DNA of 64,000 bases, taken from contig CASEOG010000007.1 of the NCBI GenBank assembly GCA_949289575.1, positions 20,086 through 84,085 on the forward strand, written 5' to 3'. How positions within the stretch are numbered: the stretch's first letter is position 1; each line of letters starts with the position of its first letter. The position numbers and the translations under genes are program-made. This stretch comes from an uncultured Spirochaetales bacterium. Lineage in GTDB: Bacteria > Spirochaetota > Spirochaetia > JAFGXN01. The notes beneath the pieces are model-generated. The model was given only the letters and a program-made list of their open reading frames with translations, had not been told where the DNA came from and searched no databases. Below are positions 33,472 to 41,983 of the stretch, one piece after another.

Positions 33472-33953
33472 ATGAAGACAGGTTTGAAATCAATGTTGGT
33501 TTTGGGTGCGGCAGCAGTTTTTTGGCAGGTTGTCCCGACGGGAGTCGCGGAGATGACGGCGGCGACGGAACGGTTGCCGTTCGGCCGGTGACAGCGAAAG
33601 GAACCGGAGTCGGTCTGAAAGCGCCGGATGCAGCGGACAGAACAATGACAGTCAAATACTATTTGGGAGATACCGGGCAAACGGGAGCAATTTCTCTGAA
33701 CCTGACACCCGACAATCCGGCAGGCAAAGTCGAAGTGACGATTGATTATTATGCGGAATACAAAACAAAAAGAAGCTCAAATGGTCCGTTTGTTTACGCT
33801 TTTGAAGCGTTTCCGAATACGGTACCCAATACGGTCGTCATTAACATCGGTGTATCGGAGGCAACCAAGGCATCCGAGAGCGAAAAGGGTTCTTTCTATA
33901 TCGAAGGGCAGAAAATCAATCTTAACCGGAACAATCCGGGAACAGGCGAATAA
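33472..33953 (+). pseudogene. Lipoprotein gene interrupted by a 1-nt frameshift in a T6 tract
   Basis: ATG 33472 (SD AAAGGAG) opens a perfect signal peptide of 17 codons (M-K-T-G-L-K-S-M-L-V-L-G-A-A-A-V-F), then the frame leaves it and stops at 33589. One base back, the frame continues L-A-G-C-P-D-G, an ideal lipobox, through 143 codons to TAA 33953. The junction is GTTTTTTGG (T6 at 33518-33523). One extra T, or a -1 ribosomal slip on the T tract, restores a 160-aa lipoprotein. The mature part is Gly/Asp-rich at first, then beta-rich (T-V-K-Y-Y-L-G and V-E-V-T-I-D-Y-Y). Function unknown. The intact remainder argues for a recent or reversible change. Confidence 0.8.
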
Positions 33954-33973
33954 AATTCGGAGAATCCGGAAGA

Positions 33974-34004
33974 AAAAGGAGAGACGCGTGTCTCTCCTTT
34001 TTTT
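33974..34004. terminator. Bidirectional intrinsic terminator
   Basis: AAAAGGAGAGAC pairs with GTCTCTCCTTTT around a GCGT loop, with A- and T-rich flanks on both sides. It ends the frameshifted lipoprotein gene and, on the other strand, ftsK. Confidence 0.92.
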
Positions 34005-34005
34005 A

Positions 34006-36576
34006 TTAAATGCGGTCGGGTGTGACCAGCACTTCGCGCGGTTTGCTGCCGTTTTGAGGGCCGATGTAGCCGCGGGCTTCCATCGTTTCGATCATGCGGG
34101 CGGCGCGGTTGTAGCCGACCTGTAAACGGCGCTGCAGGTAGCTGGCAGACGCTTTTCCGGTTTGGACGACAATTTGCAGGGCTTCGTCAAAAAGCGGATC
34201 GTCGTCGCCGTTGTCTTCGAGAATCTCGGTTTCGTCCATGAAAATTTCGTCATCCAGATAGTCGGGTTCGCCGAGACTTTTGACGTAGTCGGTGACCGTT
34301 TCCACTTCATGTTCCGAAAGGAAAGTTCCCTGAATGCGGGTCGGATACGGGTTGGTCGACGAAACGTACAGCATGTCGCCTTTGCCGAGCAGTTTTTCGG
34401 CTCCGACCGTATCGAGAATGGTGCGGGAGTCGATTTTGCTGGCTGTCATGAAAGCGATTCGCGACGGGATGTTGGCTTTAATCAGCCCCGTGATGACATC
34501 GACGGAAGGCCTTTGTGTTGCCAGAATCAGGTGGATGCCGACCGCGCGCGACATGGCGGCCAGACGGGCAATCGCCTGTTCGAGATCTTTGCGGTTGGCA
34601 GCCATTAAGTCGGCAAACTCATCGATTACAATCAGAATGTAGGGGAGATGAGGAGCCGTCATTCCCGATTCTTTCGCTTTTTTGTTGTACGATTCGATGT
34701 TCCGTGCCCCGAGCGCATCCAGCAGATTGTAGCGCCGTTCCATTTCGGTCAGACCGTACTGGAGTGCCATATAGGCCCGCTTTGCATCGGTGATGACCGG
34801 AGTCAGAAGATGGGGAATATCGTTGTACATTTTCAGCTCGACAATTTTCGGGTCGATCAGAATCATTCTCACTTCTTCGGGCGATTTTTTATAAAGAACC
34901 GATGTGATAATCGAGTTGACACAGACCGATTTTCCGGATCCGGTCGACCCGGCAATCAGCAGGTGCGGTGTCGATGTCAGGTCGATGACCTGGGTCTCTC
35001 CCGTGATGTCCTTTCCGAGAATGACGGGGATGGCGGCTGTCGACTTTTTGAATGCCGGATCTTCAATCAGTTCTTTGAAGCTCACCAGAGCCCGTTTGCG
35101 GTTCGGGACTTCGATGCCGACGGCGTGTTTGCCCGGAATCGGCGCCACAATACGCACCCGGCCGGCAGCCAGACGCAGGGCAATATTGTCGGCCAGGTTG
35201 GCGATTTTGCTCAACTTGACCCCGGGAGCCGGCAGCAGCTCGAACATGGTGACGACCGGTCCGCGGGTGATGCCGGTTACTTGCGCCTGAATGCCGAACT
35301 CTTCGAGAGTACGGCGCAGAATTTCGGCCGCCTCTTTGGTGTCTTCGTCGATAATCCAGTACTGCGTTTCCTGATGCTGCATGAGCAGATCTTTCGAAGG
35401 CGGTTTGTAGCCGGCCGGCCGTTTCCGTCGTACCGGCGTGGCCGGACCCGCCGTGCCGGCAGCGGCTGTTTGCGGGGAACGGTCTTCGCCTGCCGGAATC
35501 GGAGATTCGTTTTCCGGTTCCGGTGCGCCGATACCGGTTGTATCAAAGGCCGTGTCGTCGTAAAAAATATCATCGGAATCGAAATCGGAATCGATGCCGT
35601 CATCATCGGTAAAAGCGGGTGCGGTGCCGGGGACCGAGATGAACGTTTCTTCTTCGCTTTCCGGTTCCCAGGGTTCGAAGGCGCTCTCTTCGGAAGCGGC
35701 CGCCTCATACGGCGAGTCGGCGGCGGCGCCCGGCCCGCGGCGGCGGGCGTCGTTATCGGCGGCGGTACGGGTATATTCGGGCGCCGGCATCGGCGAAGGG
35801 GAGAAACGGGGACGGTCCTCCGGATTCGGATAGGAAATAGGAGACATCGACCGCAGTTCCGGTTTTTCTTCGCGGCGTCCGAAGAGTGCTTTCAGGCGGC
35901 CGTAAACCGGCCGGTGTTCCGGGCGGTCGGAATTCCTGTTTTCGTCGGCATCAAAAACCGCTTCTTCCTCCGGTTCTTCGGTTTCGGGCGACAAAAAACC
36001 TTTCCACGCTTCCCGAAAAGACCGCAGACGTTCGAAAACAGGTTTCGGTTTGCGGCCGTATTCGATACCGGCGGTCAGCGGATCGGAGCCGGCGGCCGGT
36101 CTGCGGCTTTTCCGACGGGAATTTTCCGTCGGCGGGCTTTTCAGCAACAGAAAAGCGTAATCGATAAAAAGAACCGCTTCGATTACAAATGCCGCAAAAA
36201 CAGCAACGATCAGTAAAATGAGACGGGAGTGGTCGGTTTCACTCGCCAACCGCGCCGCCAGAACGGGAGCCCGACCCGCGGCCAGCTGAACCAAAACGGA
36301 AAGAAGACTCATGGGGCAAAGAGAGAGAATCAGCAGTTTGCCTCCTGCCGAGTTGTTCAGACGAAAAAGAATCAGCAGCCCTTCCGCCAGAAAATAAAAC
36401 GGAAGCAGATAGGCAAAAAAATCGAGAAAACCGGTCAGAACAGAGCCGAAAAAAGCAATCGGCTGCAGAGGTCCGCTTTCCCCGAACAGCGGCGGCAAAA
36501 TAAGGAAGAATGCCGTAAAGAGCGCCGGGAAAAAGAAAAAGCAGGATACAATTTTTCTTGTTTTTGATACAGACAA
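34006..36576 (-). CDS. ftsK: DNA translocase FtsK/SpoIIIE
   Basis: The product is 856 aa from TTG 36576, chosen because GGGGAGG lies 8 bp upstream and no ATG is suitably placed. About four membrane segments (about 10-160) are followed by a Pro/Glu/Asp-rich linker (about 160-420), the alpha/beta motor with Walker A G-S-T-G-S-G-K-S (about 545) and Walker B I-L-I-V-I-D-E-F-A-D-L, and a C-terminal gamma winged helix (A-S-A-S-Y-L-Q-R-R-L-Q-V-G-Y-N-R-A). It pumps chromosome ends through the division septum and helps dimer resolution in characterised bacteria. The SD is one arm of a 9-bp inverted repeat (36584-36620). Confidence 0.95.
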   Translation of the reverse strand: MSVSKTRKIVSCFFFFPALFTAFFLILPPLFGESGPLQPIAFFGSVLTGFLDFFAYLLPFYFLAEGLLILFRLNNSAGGKLLILSLCPMSLLSVLVQLAAGRAPVLAARLASETDHSRLILLIVAVFAAFVIEAVLFIDYAFLLLKSPPTENSRRKSRRPAAGSDPLTAGIEYGRKPKPVFERLRSFREAWKGFLSPETEEPEEEAVFDADENRNSDRPEHRPVYGRLKALFGRREEKPELRSMSPISYPNPEDRPRFSPSPMPAPEYTRTAADNDARRRGPGAAADSPYEAAASEESAFEPWEPESEEETFISVPGTAPAFTDDDGIDSDFDSDDIFYDDTAFDTTGIGAPEPENESPIPAGEDRSPQTAAAGTAGPATPVRRKRPAGYKPPSKDLLMQHQETQYWIIDEDTKEAAEILRRTLEEFGIQAQVTGITRGPVVTMFELLPAPGVKLSKIANLADNIALRLAAGRVRIVAPIPGKHAVGIEVPNRKRALVSFKELIEDPAFKKSTAAIPVILGKDITGETQVIDLTSTPHLLIAGSTGSGKSVCVNSIITSVLYKKSPEEVRMILIDPKIVELKMYNDIPHLLTPVITDAKRAYMALQYGLTEMERRYNLLDALGARNIESYNKKAKESGMTAPHLPYILIVIDEFADLMAANRKDLEQAIARLAAMSRAVGIHLILATQRPSVDVITGLIKANIPSRIAFMTASKIDSRTILDTVGAEKLLGKGDMLYVSSTNPYPTRIQGTFLSEHEVETVTDYVKSLGEPDYLDDEIFMDETEILEDNGDDDPLFDEALQIVVQTGKASASYLQRRLQVGYNRAARMIETMEARGYIGPQNGSKPREVLVTPDRI

Positions 36577-36583
36577 AAGAGAA

Positions 36584-36620
36584 ACCTCCCCTATCTTTTC
36601 GGCACAAATGCAGGGGAGGT
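36584..36620 (-). promoter_or_regulatory. Inverted repeat sequestering the ftsK SD, possible uppP terminator
   Basis: On the minus strand ACCTCCCCT (36620-36612) pairs perfectly with AGGGGAGGT (36592-36584) across a 19-base loop. The second arm contains the SD for TTG 36576, and T-rich TTCTCTTTTG follows. It could end uppP transcripts, mask the ftsK SD, or both. Confidence 0.55.
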
Positions 36621-36634
36621 GAAGAATAAAATCT

Positions 36635-37459
36635 TTAAGCGAAATAAACGATTCCGGCAATGCCCGCAGGAATCAGATAAATGGAAAAATAATAAAATTT
36701 TCCGCTGCGAATCAGTTTCAGGAGCAGAAGAAGAGCCGCTGCTCCCGCAATCATCGCCGATGCCATTCCCGCAAACAGAACGGAGGGAGAAACAGCCGCA
36801 AAAAGAGAATCCAATTCGCCGATATCCAGAAGCATGGCCCCCAAAATGGCGGGAACGGAAATCAGAAAGGAAATGTCGCCGGCATCTTTTTTATCGGTAT
36901 TGATTAACAGCGCTGCCGAAACGGTAATTCCGGAACGGGAGATGCCGGGTAAAACACCGATGCTTTGGGCAATTCCGGTCGTTATGCCGGTTATCAGACC
37001 CGATTTCAAATCGAACGACTGAACCGGGTGGTCGGGGTGTTTTTTCCAAAACAGTTCCGCCGCTTTCGATGCTGTCAGAATCAGACCGGTGACCAGAAAG
37101 AGACAGGAGACGATCAGCGGATTCTCGGGCAAAAGATCCTGAAGCAGAAAGCCGGCACAACCGGTAATGGCGGTTGCGACCAGAATGGCCGCAATCATTC
37201 CGAGATTTTTTTTGTCGGACTCGTCGTTTTTGCGCAGAAGAAAGCGGAACAGAGAACGGAACAGAACAAGGATCTTCTTATGATAAATGCCGACAACAAC
37301 AATCAGCGTCGCAACGTGAAGCATAATGTCGTACGAAAGCGGAACATCCTGCAGATCCATCAGGTTTTTCAGAATCAGCAGGTGTCCCGAGCTGGAAATC
37401 GGCAGAAATTCGGCGACTCCCTGAAAGAGACCGAGTAAAACAGATTGCAGAAATGTCAC
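36635..37459 (-). CDS. uppP: Undecaprenyl-diphosphatase (UppP/BacA)
   Basis: The product is 274 aa from GTG 37459 (SD GGAGG; overlaps the upstream stop as GTGA). Multi-pass inner-membrane enzyme that recycles undecaprenyl pyrophosphate for cell-wall synthesis. Motifs: G-V-A-E-F-L-P-I-S-S-S-G-H (E/Q-rich active site and Ser/His), and G-V-L-P-G-I-S-R-S-G (catalytic Arg). About eight hydrophobic segments. Often linked with bacitracin tolerance. It is coupled to the preceding anchored protein. Confidence 0.95.
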   Translation of the reverse strand: MTFLQSVLLGLFQGVAEFLPISSSGHLLILKNLMDLQDVPLSYDIMLHVATLIVVVGIYHKKILVLFRSLFRFLLRKNDESDKKNLGMIAAILVATAITGCAGFLLQDLLPENPLIVSCLFLVTGLILTASKAAELFWKKHPDHPVQSFDLKSGLITGITTGIAQSIGVLPGISRSGITVSAALLINTDKKDAGDISFLISVPAILGAMLLDIGELDSLFAAVSPSVLFAGMASAMIAGAAALLLLLKLIRSGKFYYFSIYLIPAGIAGIVYFA

Positions 37460-37938
37460 AGTAAACCTCCCGGCAGCAGCAAATCGGAAAAAAAGAGCCC
37501 CAAAAGAGCCGTTGCGGCACAAACGGCAACGGCCGCAAATAACCCGAGCACCGTTTTCAGGAACCGGCGTCTCCGTCGGATCGAGACGTTGCGCAGAGCG
37601 TCGAGTTCCTCATCGGAAAAAATGCGAAGCGGAATTTTGACACTTTTTTCGGGGTGTTTTCTTAGAAACAGGGATGCGGAAATGAAATTTGTTCCCGAAC
37701 GGACCGCATGTAAAATGAGATCGTCGGCTTCCCCGGGATTGTATTCGAGCGTCAGCGGTTCGGGATATTCTTCGACCGGTTGCCCTTTTTTTGTCAGTAC
37801 AAAATGCAGATTGACTTTTCCCGCCGTCCTGTCGGCTGCCTGAAGTTCGACCTTTGCAAAATCCTGTTTTTTTAAATCCAGAAGAGGAAAGATTTTGCCG
37901 TCGGCCAGCCTGAAACCCAGATAATCCGCTTTCATCAT
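37456..37938 (-). CDS. Unknown protein with C-terminal membrane anchor
   Basis: The product is 160 aa. A cytoplasmic domain (about 1-115; D-Y-L-G-F-R-L-A-D-G-K-I-F-P-L and an acidic middle) is followed by an Arg-rich stretch (R-R-R-R-R-F) and one membrane segment near the C-terminus (about 126-150). No family recognised. It starts ATG-ATG at 37938 with no SD; a promoter lies eight bases upstream, so the mRNA is probably leaderless. The stop overlaps the GTG of uppP, suggesting a role tied to the cell envelope (inference). Confidence 0.75.
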   Translation of the reverse strand: MMKADYLGFRLADGKIFPLLDLKKQDFAKVELQAADRTAGKVNLHFVLTKKGQPVEEYPEPLTLEYNPGEADDLILHAVRSGTNFISASLFLRKHPEKSVKIPLRIFSDEELDALRNVSIRRRRRFLKTVLGLFAAVAVCAATALLGLFFSDLLLPGGLL

Positions 37939-37946
37939 TATATATA

Positions 37947-37975
37947 AGAATACAGCGGAAACGCAAAAGTGTCAA
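37947..37975 (-). promoter_or_regulatory. Promoter abutting the start of the anchored-protein/uppP operon
   Basis: Minus strand: TTGACA (37975-37970), 17 bp, TATTCT (37952-37947). ATG 37938 is eight bases beyond the -10 box. Confidence 0.8.
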
Positions 37976-37986
37976 CACGAAATCTC

Positions 37987-38015
37987 TTGACAACGGAATA
38001 GAGATAAGATATTCT
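37987..38015 (+). promoter_or_regulatory. Promoter of the O-acetylhomoserine sulfhydrylase gene
   Basis: TTGACA (37987-37992), 17 bp, TATTCT (38010-38015). Its -35 is only 11 bp from the -35 of the divergent promoter at 37970-37975. Confidence 0.85.
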
Positions 38016-38036
38016 TTGTTAGAAGAGGGGATTTTT

Positions 38037-39311
38037 ATGGAAAAATATCAGACGGAAACACTTGCTATCCATGCCGGTTACAACCCGAAAAACGGAGATC
38101 CGCTTGTTTTGCCTCTGAATCAGAGCACCACGTATAAGTACGACAATGCTCGGCAGGTCGCCGACTGGTTTGACTTAAAGGCGGGCGGTCATATTTATTC
38201 GCGTCTTTCCAATCCGACGGTCTGTGCTCTCGAAGATAAACTGGCGGCTCTCGAAGGGGGCGTCGCTGCAGTCTGTACTTCATCCGGGCAGTCGGCTTCG
38301 ATGCTGGCCGTTCTCAATATTGCTTCTGCCGGCGACCATATTATTTGTGCGGCGACGATTTACGGCGGAACCTACAATCTTTTCTATTATACAATGAAGA
38401 AGATGGGATTTTCGGTAACTTTTGTCGATCTCAACGCGCCGATTGAAGAACTTCGCAAGGCGGTTCGGAAAGAAACGAAATGTGTTTTTGCGGAAACACT
38501 TTCCAATCCGCAGGCGATCGTCCTCGATATCGAAAAATTTGCCCGGCTGGCACATGAAGCCGGTATTCCTTTAATTGTCGACAATACTTTTGCGACTCCT
38601 TATCTTTGCCGTCCGTTGGAATGGGGCGCCGATATTGTGACGCACTCCTGTACAAAATATCTGGACGGGCACGCCACTTCGCTCGGCGGTGTTGTTGTCG
38701 ACGGCGGGAAATTCAACTGGAAAAACGGAAAATTCCCGGAACTGTGCGAACCGGATCCCAGCTATCACGGAACGGTTTATACCGAATGGTTCGGAGCGGC
38801 CGCCTACGCGGTCAAATTGAGGGCGCAGCTGATTCGCGATATCGGAAACTATCTGGCACCGATGAACGCGTTTCTGATTAATCTCGGAACCGAAACGCTT
38901 CATTTGAGAATGCAGCGTCATTCCGAAAATGCCCTGAAACTGGCACAGTGGCTTTCCGGTCAGGAAGGGACGGCGTGGGTGCGTTATCCCGGGCTTGAAG
39001 ATGCGGAAGATCACGAATTGGCTAAAAAATATTTGCCGAAAGGGTGCAGCGGGGTCTTTACCGCCGGCATCAAAGGCGGCCGCGACGGGGTCGAGCGGTT
39101 CATGAATGCCCTGAAACTGGCTTCGATAGCGGTTCATGTTGCCGATTTGAGAACGATGGTTCTTCATCCGGCCAGCATGACGCACCGTCAGCTGACGGAC
39201 GAACAGCAAAAGGAAGCCGGCATTACTCCCGATCTGATTCGTATTTCGGTCGGTCTCGAAAATATCGACGATATTATTGCCGATTTCGAACAGGCATTAA
39301 AGGCTGTGTAA
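38037..39311 (+). CDS. metY: O-acetylhomoserine (thiol)-lyase / sulfhydrylase, PLP enzyme
   Basis: The product is 424 aa from ATG 38037 (SD AGAGGGG). Cys/Met metabolism PLP family: Y-S-R-L-S-N-P-T (active-site Tyr/Arg), S-S-G-Q-S-A (PLP phosphate), D-N-T-F-A-T-P-Y (PLP Asp) and Schiff-base Lys in S-C-T-K-Y-L-D-G-H (about residue 206). The N-terminal E-T-L-A-I-H-A-G-Y and overall length favour O-acetylhomoserine sulfhydrylase over cystathionine gamma-synthase. It assimilates sulfide into homocysteine. The following glycosidase gene starts 4 bp after its stop. Confidence 0.92.
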   Translation: MEKYQTETLAIHAGYNPKNGDPLVLPLNQSTTYKYDNARQVADWFDLKAGGHIYSRLSNPTVCALEDKLAALEGGVAAVCTSSGQSASMLAVLNIASAGDHIICAATIYGGTYNLFYYTMKKMGFSVTFVDLNAPIEELRKAVRKETKCVFAETLSNPQAIVLDIEKFARLAHEAGIPLIVDNTFATPYLCRPLEWGADIVTHSCTKYLDGHATSLGGVVVDGGKFNWKNGKFPELCEPDPSYHGTVYTEWFGAAAYAVKLRAQLIRDIGNYLAPMNAFLINLGTETLHLRMQRHSENALKLAQWLSGQEGTAWVRYPGLEDAEDHELAKKYLPKGCSGVFTAGIKGGRDGVERFMNALKLASIAVHVADLRTMVLHPASMTHRQLTDEQQKEAGITPDLIRISVGLENIDDIIADFEQALKAV

Positions 39312-39315
39312 AGGA

Positions 39316-41022
39316 ATGATTTTTCGAAAAAGCGAAATCGAGGCTTTATGCGAATATCCGCGGCCCGAGTTCCGCAGAGAAACGGCTTTGCTGAACAAAG
39401 GCTGGTTTCGCTTTTCTTTCTCCCGCTATTCCGAAATGAACGGTTTTTTGGACCGTTTTTTTGCCGGGGAGTCGTTTTCCGACGGCGGTCTGCCGGTCGA
39501 AACGGAGATGCCTTTTGTTATGCCGCGGGCGGAGGCGGCGCCCGTGACGGTTTTTGTCAAGCGCTTTTCGATAAAACCGATTCTCGAAAAAGGCGGCTGT
39601 GCGGTTTTGCGGGTCTGCTCCGGAAACTGGTACGGCGATGCCCGATTTTTTGTCAACGGCAGTCATGTGGCCGATACCGCCGAGCCGTACGAGCCGGTGG
39701 CTATCGAATTGAATATCGGGGCTCTTCATGCAGGGGTTTTGTCTCTGGCTGTTTGCGTCGAGCCGCGCACCGATATTCCGTTTGTCGGCAGCGGGCAGCC
39801 GTTCTGGATGGAATTCTGCGGCGAGGTCTTTCTCAACAGTTTTCTTCACCGTTACGAAAACGGCGTCTCGCAGTTTCGGCTTCTGTTTTCGGCACCCCCG
39901 TCCGATTTTCGGCTGAAAATTCCCGAAATCGGTTGGGAAGCTGATCTGAGCGGTGCCGACCGGGAGGAGTCGGCCGAATTTGTCCTGTTCTGCGATTACC
40001 GTAACAACGGCATCAATCCGCCCGAGTGGACACCGTCGCAACCTCACCTTTTGGAAGTCGATATCGAGACAAAAGGGTTGCACGGAGAGGTTTCGGATAC
40101 GGTACGGTCTTATATCGGTTTGCGAAGTGCCGCTTCCTCACGCTCTTCGGTTTTGCTGAACGGGCGGCCGTTCTATATTCGCGGCGTCATCCATTCCGGA
40201 CTTTACGAAGGCGGTCTTCCGTATCCGCCGTTGCGATCCGGTTACTTCCGGGATGCGATGGCTGTCAAAAATCTCGGGTTTAACACAATCAGGTACGATT
40301 CCCGTATCGAGAATCCGGCTGTCTATTTTTGTGCCGATGCCGTCGGCCTGACAGTCTGGCAGGATTTTCCCGGGCTTCGGGCGGTCGGCGAAAATGAGGT
40401 CACCGAATCGGTTACGATTCTCAATGAAATTCTCGATTTTCTTCAAAATTTTCCTTCCGTTATTTTTTACGCGCTGTTTAACGAAAACAGAGGGCTGCCC
40501 AAGCCGTTTTTTCGCCGCCGGCTGGTTCGTCGGCTGAATTTCTTTTATTCTTACCTGAAAACAAAGGATCCTTCGCGTCTGATTATCGATAATTCCGGAT
40601 TCTATCATCATTTGACCGATATTCTGGACCTCCACTGTCTTACGGGAGATATTACGGCTTTAAGAAAATATCTGGAAGCGGTCGGACGGCAGGAGTTTGC
40701 CGAGTTCGGATCGGTCGATTTCGGTAAACGGTTTTTCGACCGGTTTCGTCCGCGCCCGGAGTGGGCCGTGCTTCCCGACGGAGAGATTCCGACATCGGTG
40801 GTTCTCAGCGAGACGGGAGGTGTTGCCATCGATATTCATCCGGATGAACAGACGGTTCGTTTCCTGACAGAAATGTTCGAACTCTTTTCGTCATTTCCGT
40901 TTGTCAAAGGATTCTGCTTCAGACAGTTGGCCGATACACCTTCAAGTTCTTCCGGAATTCTGAAAGAAGACAGACTGATTAAGGGATCGACGGAAATGTG
41001 GAAGGCTCTTATTTCCCGCTAA
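39316..41022 (+). CDS. Glycoside hydrolase family 2 protein, cytoplasmic
   Basis: The product is 568 aa with no signal peptide. The order is a jelly-roll sugar-binding domain (about 25-170), an immunoglobulin-like domain (about 175-270) and a TIM barrel (about 280-568). The acid/base is in A-L-F-N-E-N-R-G (about 393) and a candidate nucleophile is in V-L-S-E-T-G-G. R-G-V-I-H-S-G is the usual GH2 barrel start. It could be a beta-galactosidase, beta-glucuronidase or beta-mannosidase; specificity is not resolved. Shorter than most GH2 enzymes. It is probably cotranscribed with metY; the 3' end overlaps the convergent radical SAM gene by 14 bp. Confidence 0.82.
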   Translation: MIFRKSEIEALCEYPRPEFRRETALLNKGWFRFSFSRYSEMNGFLDRFFAGESFSDGGLPVETEMPFVMPRAEAAPVTVFVKRFSIKPILEKGGCAVLRVCSGNWYGDARFFVNGSHVADTAEPYEPVAIELNIGALHAGVLSLAVCVEPRTDIPFVGSGQPFWMEFCGEVFLNSFLHRYENGVSQFRLLFSAPPSDFRLKIPEIGWEADLSGADREESAEFVLFCDYRNNGINPPEWTPSQPHLLEVDIETKGLHGEVSDTVRSYIGLRSAASSRSSVLLNGRPFYIRGVIHSGLYEGGLPYPPLRSGYFRDAMAVKNLGFNTIRYDSRIENPAVYFCADAVGLTVWQDFPGLRAVGENEVTESVTILNEILDFLQNFPSVIFYALFNENRGLPKPFFRRRLVRRLNFFYSYLKTKDPSRLIIDNSGFYHHLTDILDLHCLTGDITALRKYLEAVGRQEFAEFGSVDFGKRFFDRFRPRPEWAVLPDGEIPTSVVLSETGGVAIDIHPDEQTVRFLTEMFELFSSFPFVKGFCFRQLADTPSSSSGILKEDRLIKGSTEMWKALISR

Positions 41023-41983
41023 ATAAACTTTCCGTTTCGGCCAGTCTTTTATTCAGCTCGTTCAGAAAAGTTCCCTTTTTCCAGAAACCGCTGTTGTTTT
41101 CCCGTTGGGATTTCATAATGTCGCAGGTCAGGCGCATGACAAGAATTTCGGGATTGAGACGGGAGAGGGCGCGTACGGTATTTTTCAGATGTTCTTCCAT
41201 TGTGTATGCGTTGATTTCTCCCCGCTTCAGTTGGGCAAACATCGGTGTTCCGACGGGAATCTGAAGATTGTGAATTTTGACCGCATCGGGGCGGAGACGG
41301 TTTATTTCGTCGATTGTTTCGTCGAGTTCTTTTTCTCCTTCTCCCGGGAGTCCGAAAATCAGATGAACGGCTGTTTTGATATTCCGTTCTTTCAGAAGGG
41401 TAAAGGCTTCGAGAAAGTCGGCATAAGAGTGTCCCCGTCCGATGAAATCGAGTGTTTTATCGTGGACGGTCTGCAGTCCCAATTCGCACCACACGTCAAA
41501 ATCGTGACGCCGGTAAGAAGCCAAAAGGTCGGCCTTTTCCGCATCAAGACAGTCGGGTCTTGTCGAGACAATCAGCTCGGAAAAGGAAGCGGCGGCCAGC
41601 GCATCATCATAAATCCGTTTCAGAATATCTGCCGGTGCATCGGTATTGGAATATGCCTGAAAATAGAGCAGAAAGATTTCCGCGCCGTAACGGCGTTTGA
41701 GGAAGGCCATGCCTCTTTGAATCTGACTGCGAACCGATTCGGCCGAATAACCCGGCGGAAACCCCGGCAGCCCGCACGGCCGAAACCGCTCCGATTCGGG
41801 ATAAGTGCCGTTGTCGTTGCGGGTATAGACTGCCCGGCTGCCGGCTTCGTCGCAAAAGGTGCATCCGTAACCGGTACGGCCGTTGCGTCTGTTCGGGCAG
41901 GAAAAGCCGGCATCAATGCCGACCCGGTAAGCGGGGGCTCCGTATTTCTCTTTCAGATAGGCGCTGTAAGAGCGGAAAATCAT
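41009..41983 (-). CDS. Radical SAM protein, YhcC/TIGR01212 family
   Basis: The product is 324 aa from ATG 41983, which overlaps the pfk stop (ATGA). The family's unusual cluster motif C-P-N-R-R-N-G-R-T-G-Y-G-C-T-F-C (Cys-x12-Cys-x2-Cys) is present near residue 27-42. Later motifs V-S-T-R-P-D-C-L and E-L-G-L-Q-T and G-L-P-G-E match the YhcC family, whose reaction is unsettled. Coupled to pfk, but no functional link is known. Confidence 0.9.
   Translation of the reverse strand: MIFRSYSAYLKEKYGAPAYRVGIDAGFSCPNRRNGRTGYGCTFCDEAGSRAVYTRNDNGTYPESERFRPCGLPGFPPGYSAESVRSQIQRGMAFLKRRYGAEIFLLYFQAYSNTDAPADILKRIYDDALAAASFSELIVSTRPDCLDAEKADLLASYRRHDFDVWCELGLQTVHDKTLDFIGRGHSYADFLEAFTLLKERNIKTAVHLIFGLPGEGEKELDETIDEINRLRPDAVKIHNLQIPVGTPMFAQLKRGEINAYTMEEHLKNTVRALSRLNPEILVMRLTCDIMKSQRENNSGFWKKGTFLNELNKRLAETESLFSGK

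Noticed and set aside
34648-36216. 522-aa open frame on the plus strand
   Set aside because: Antisense shadow of ftsK, including its low-complexity linker.
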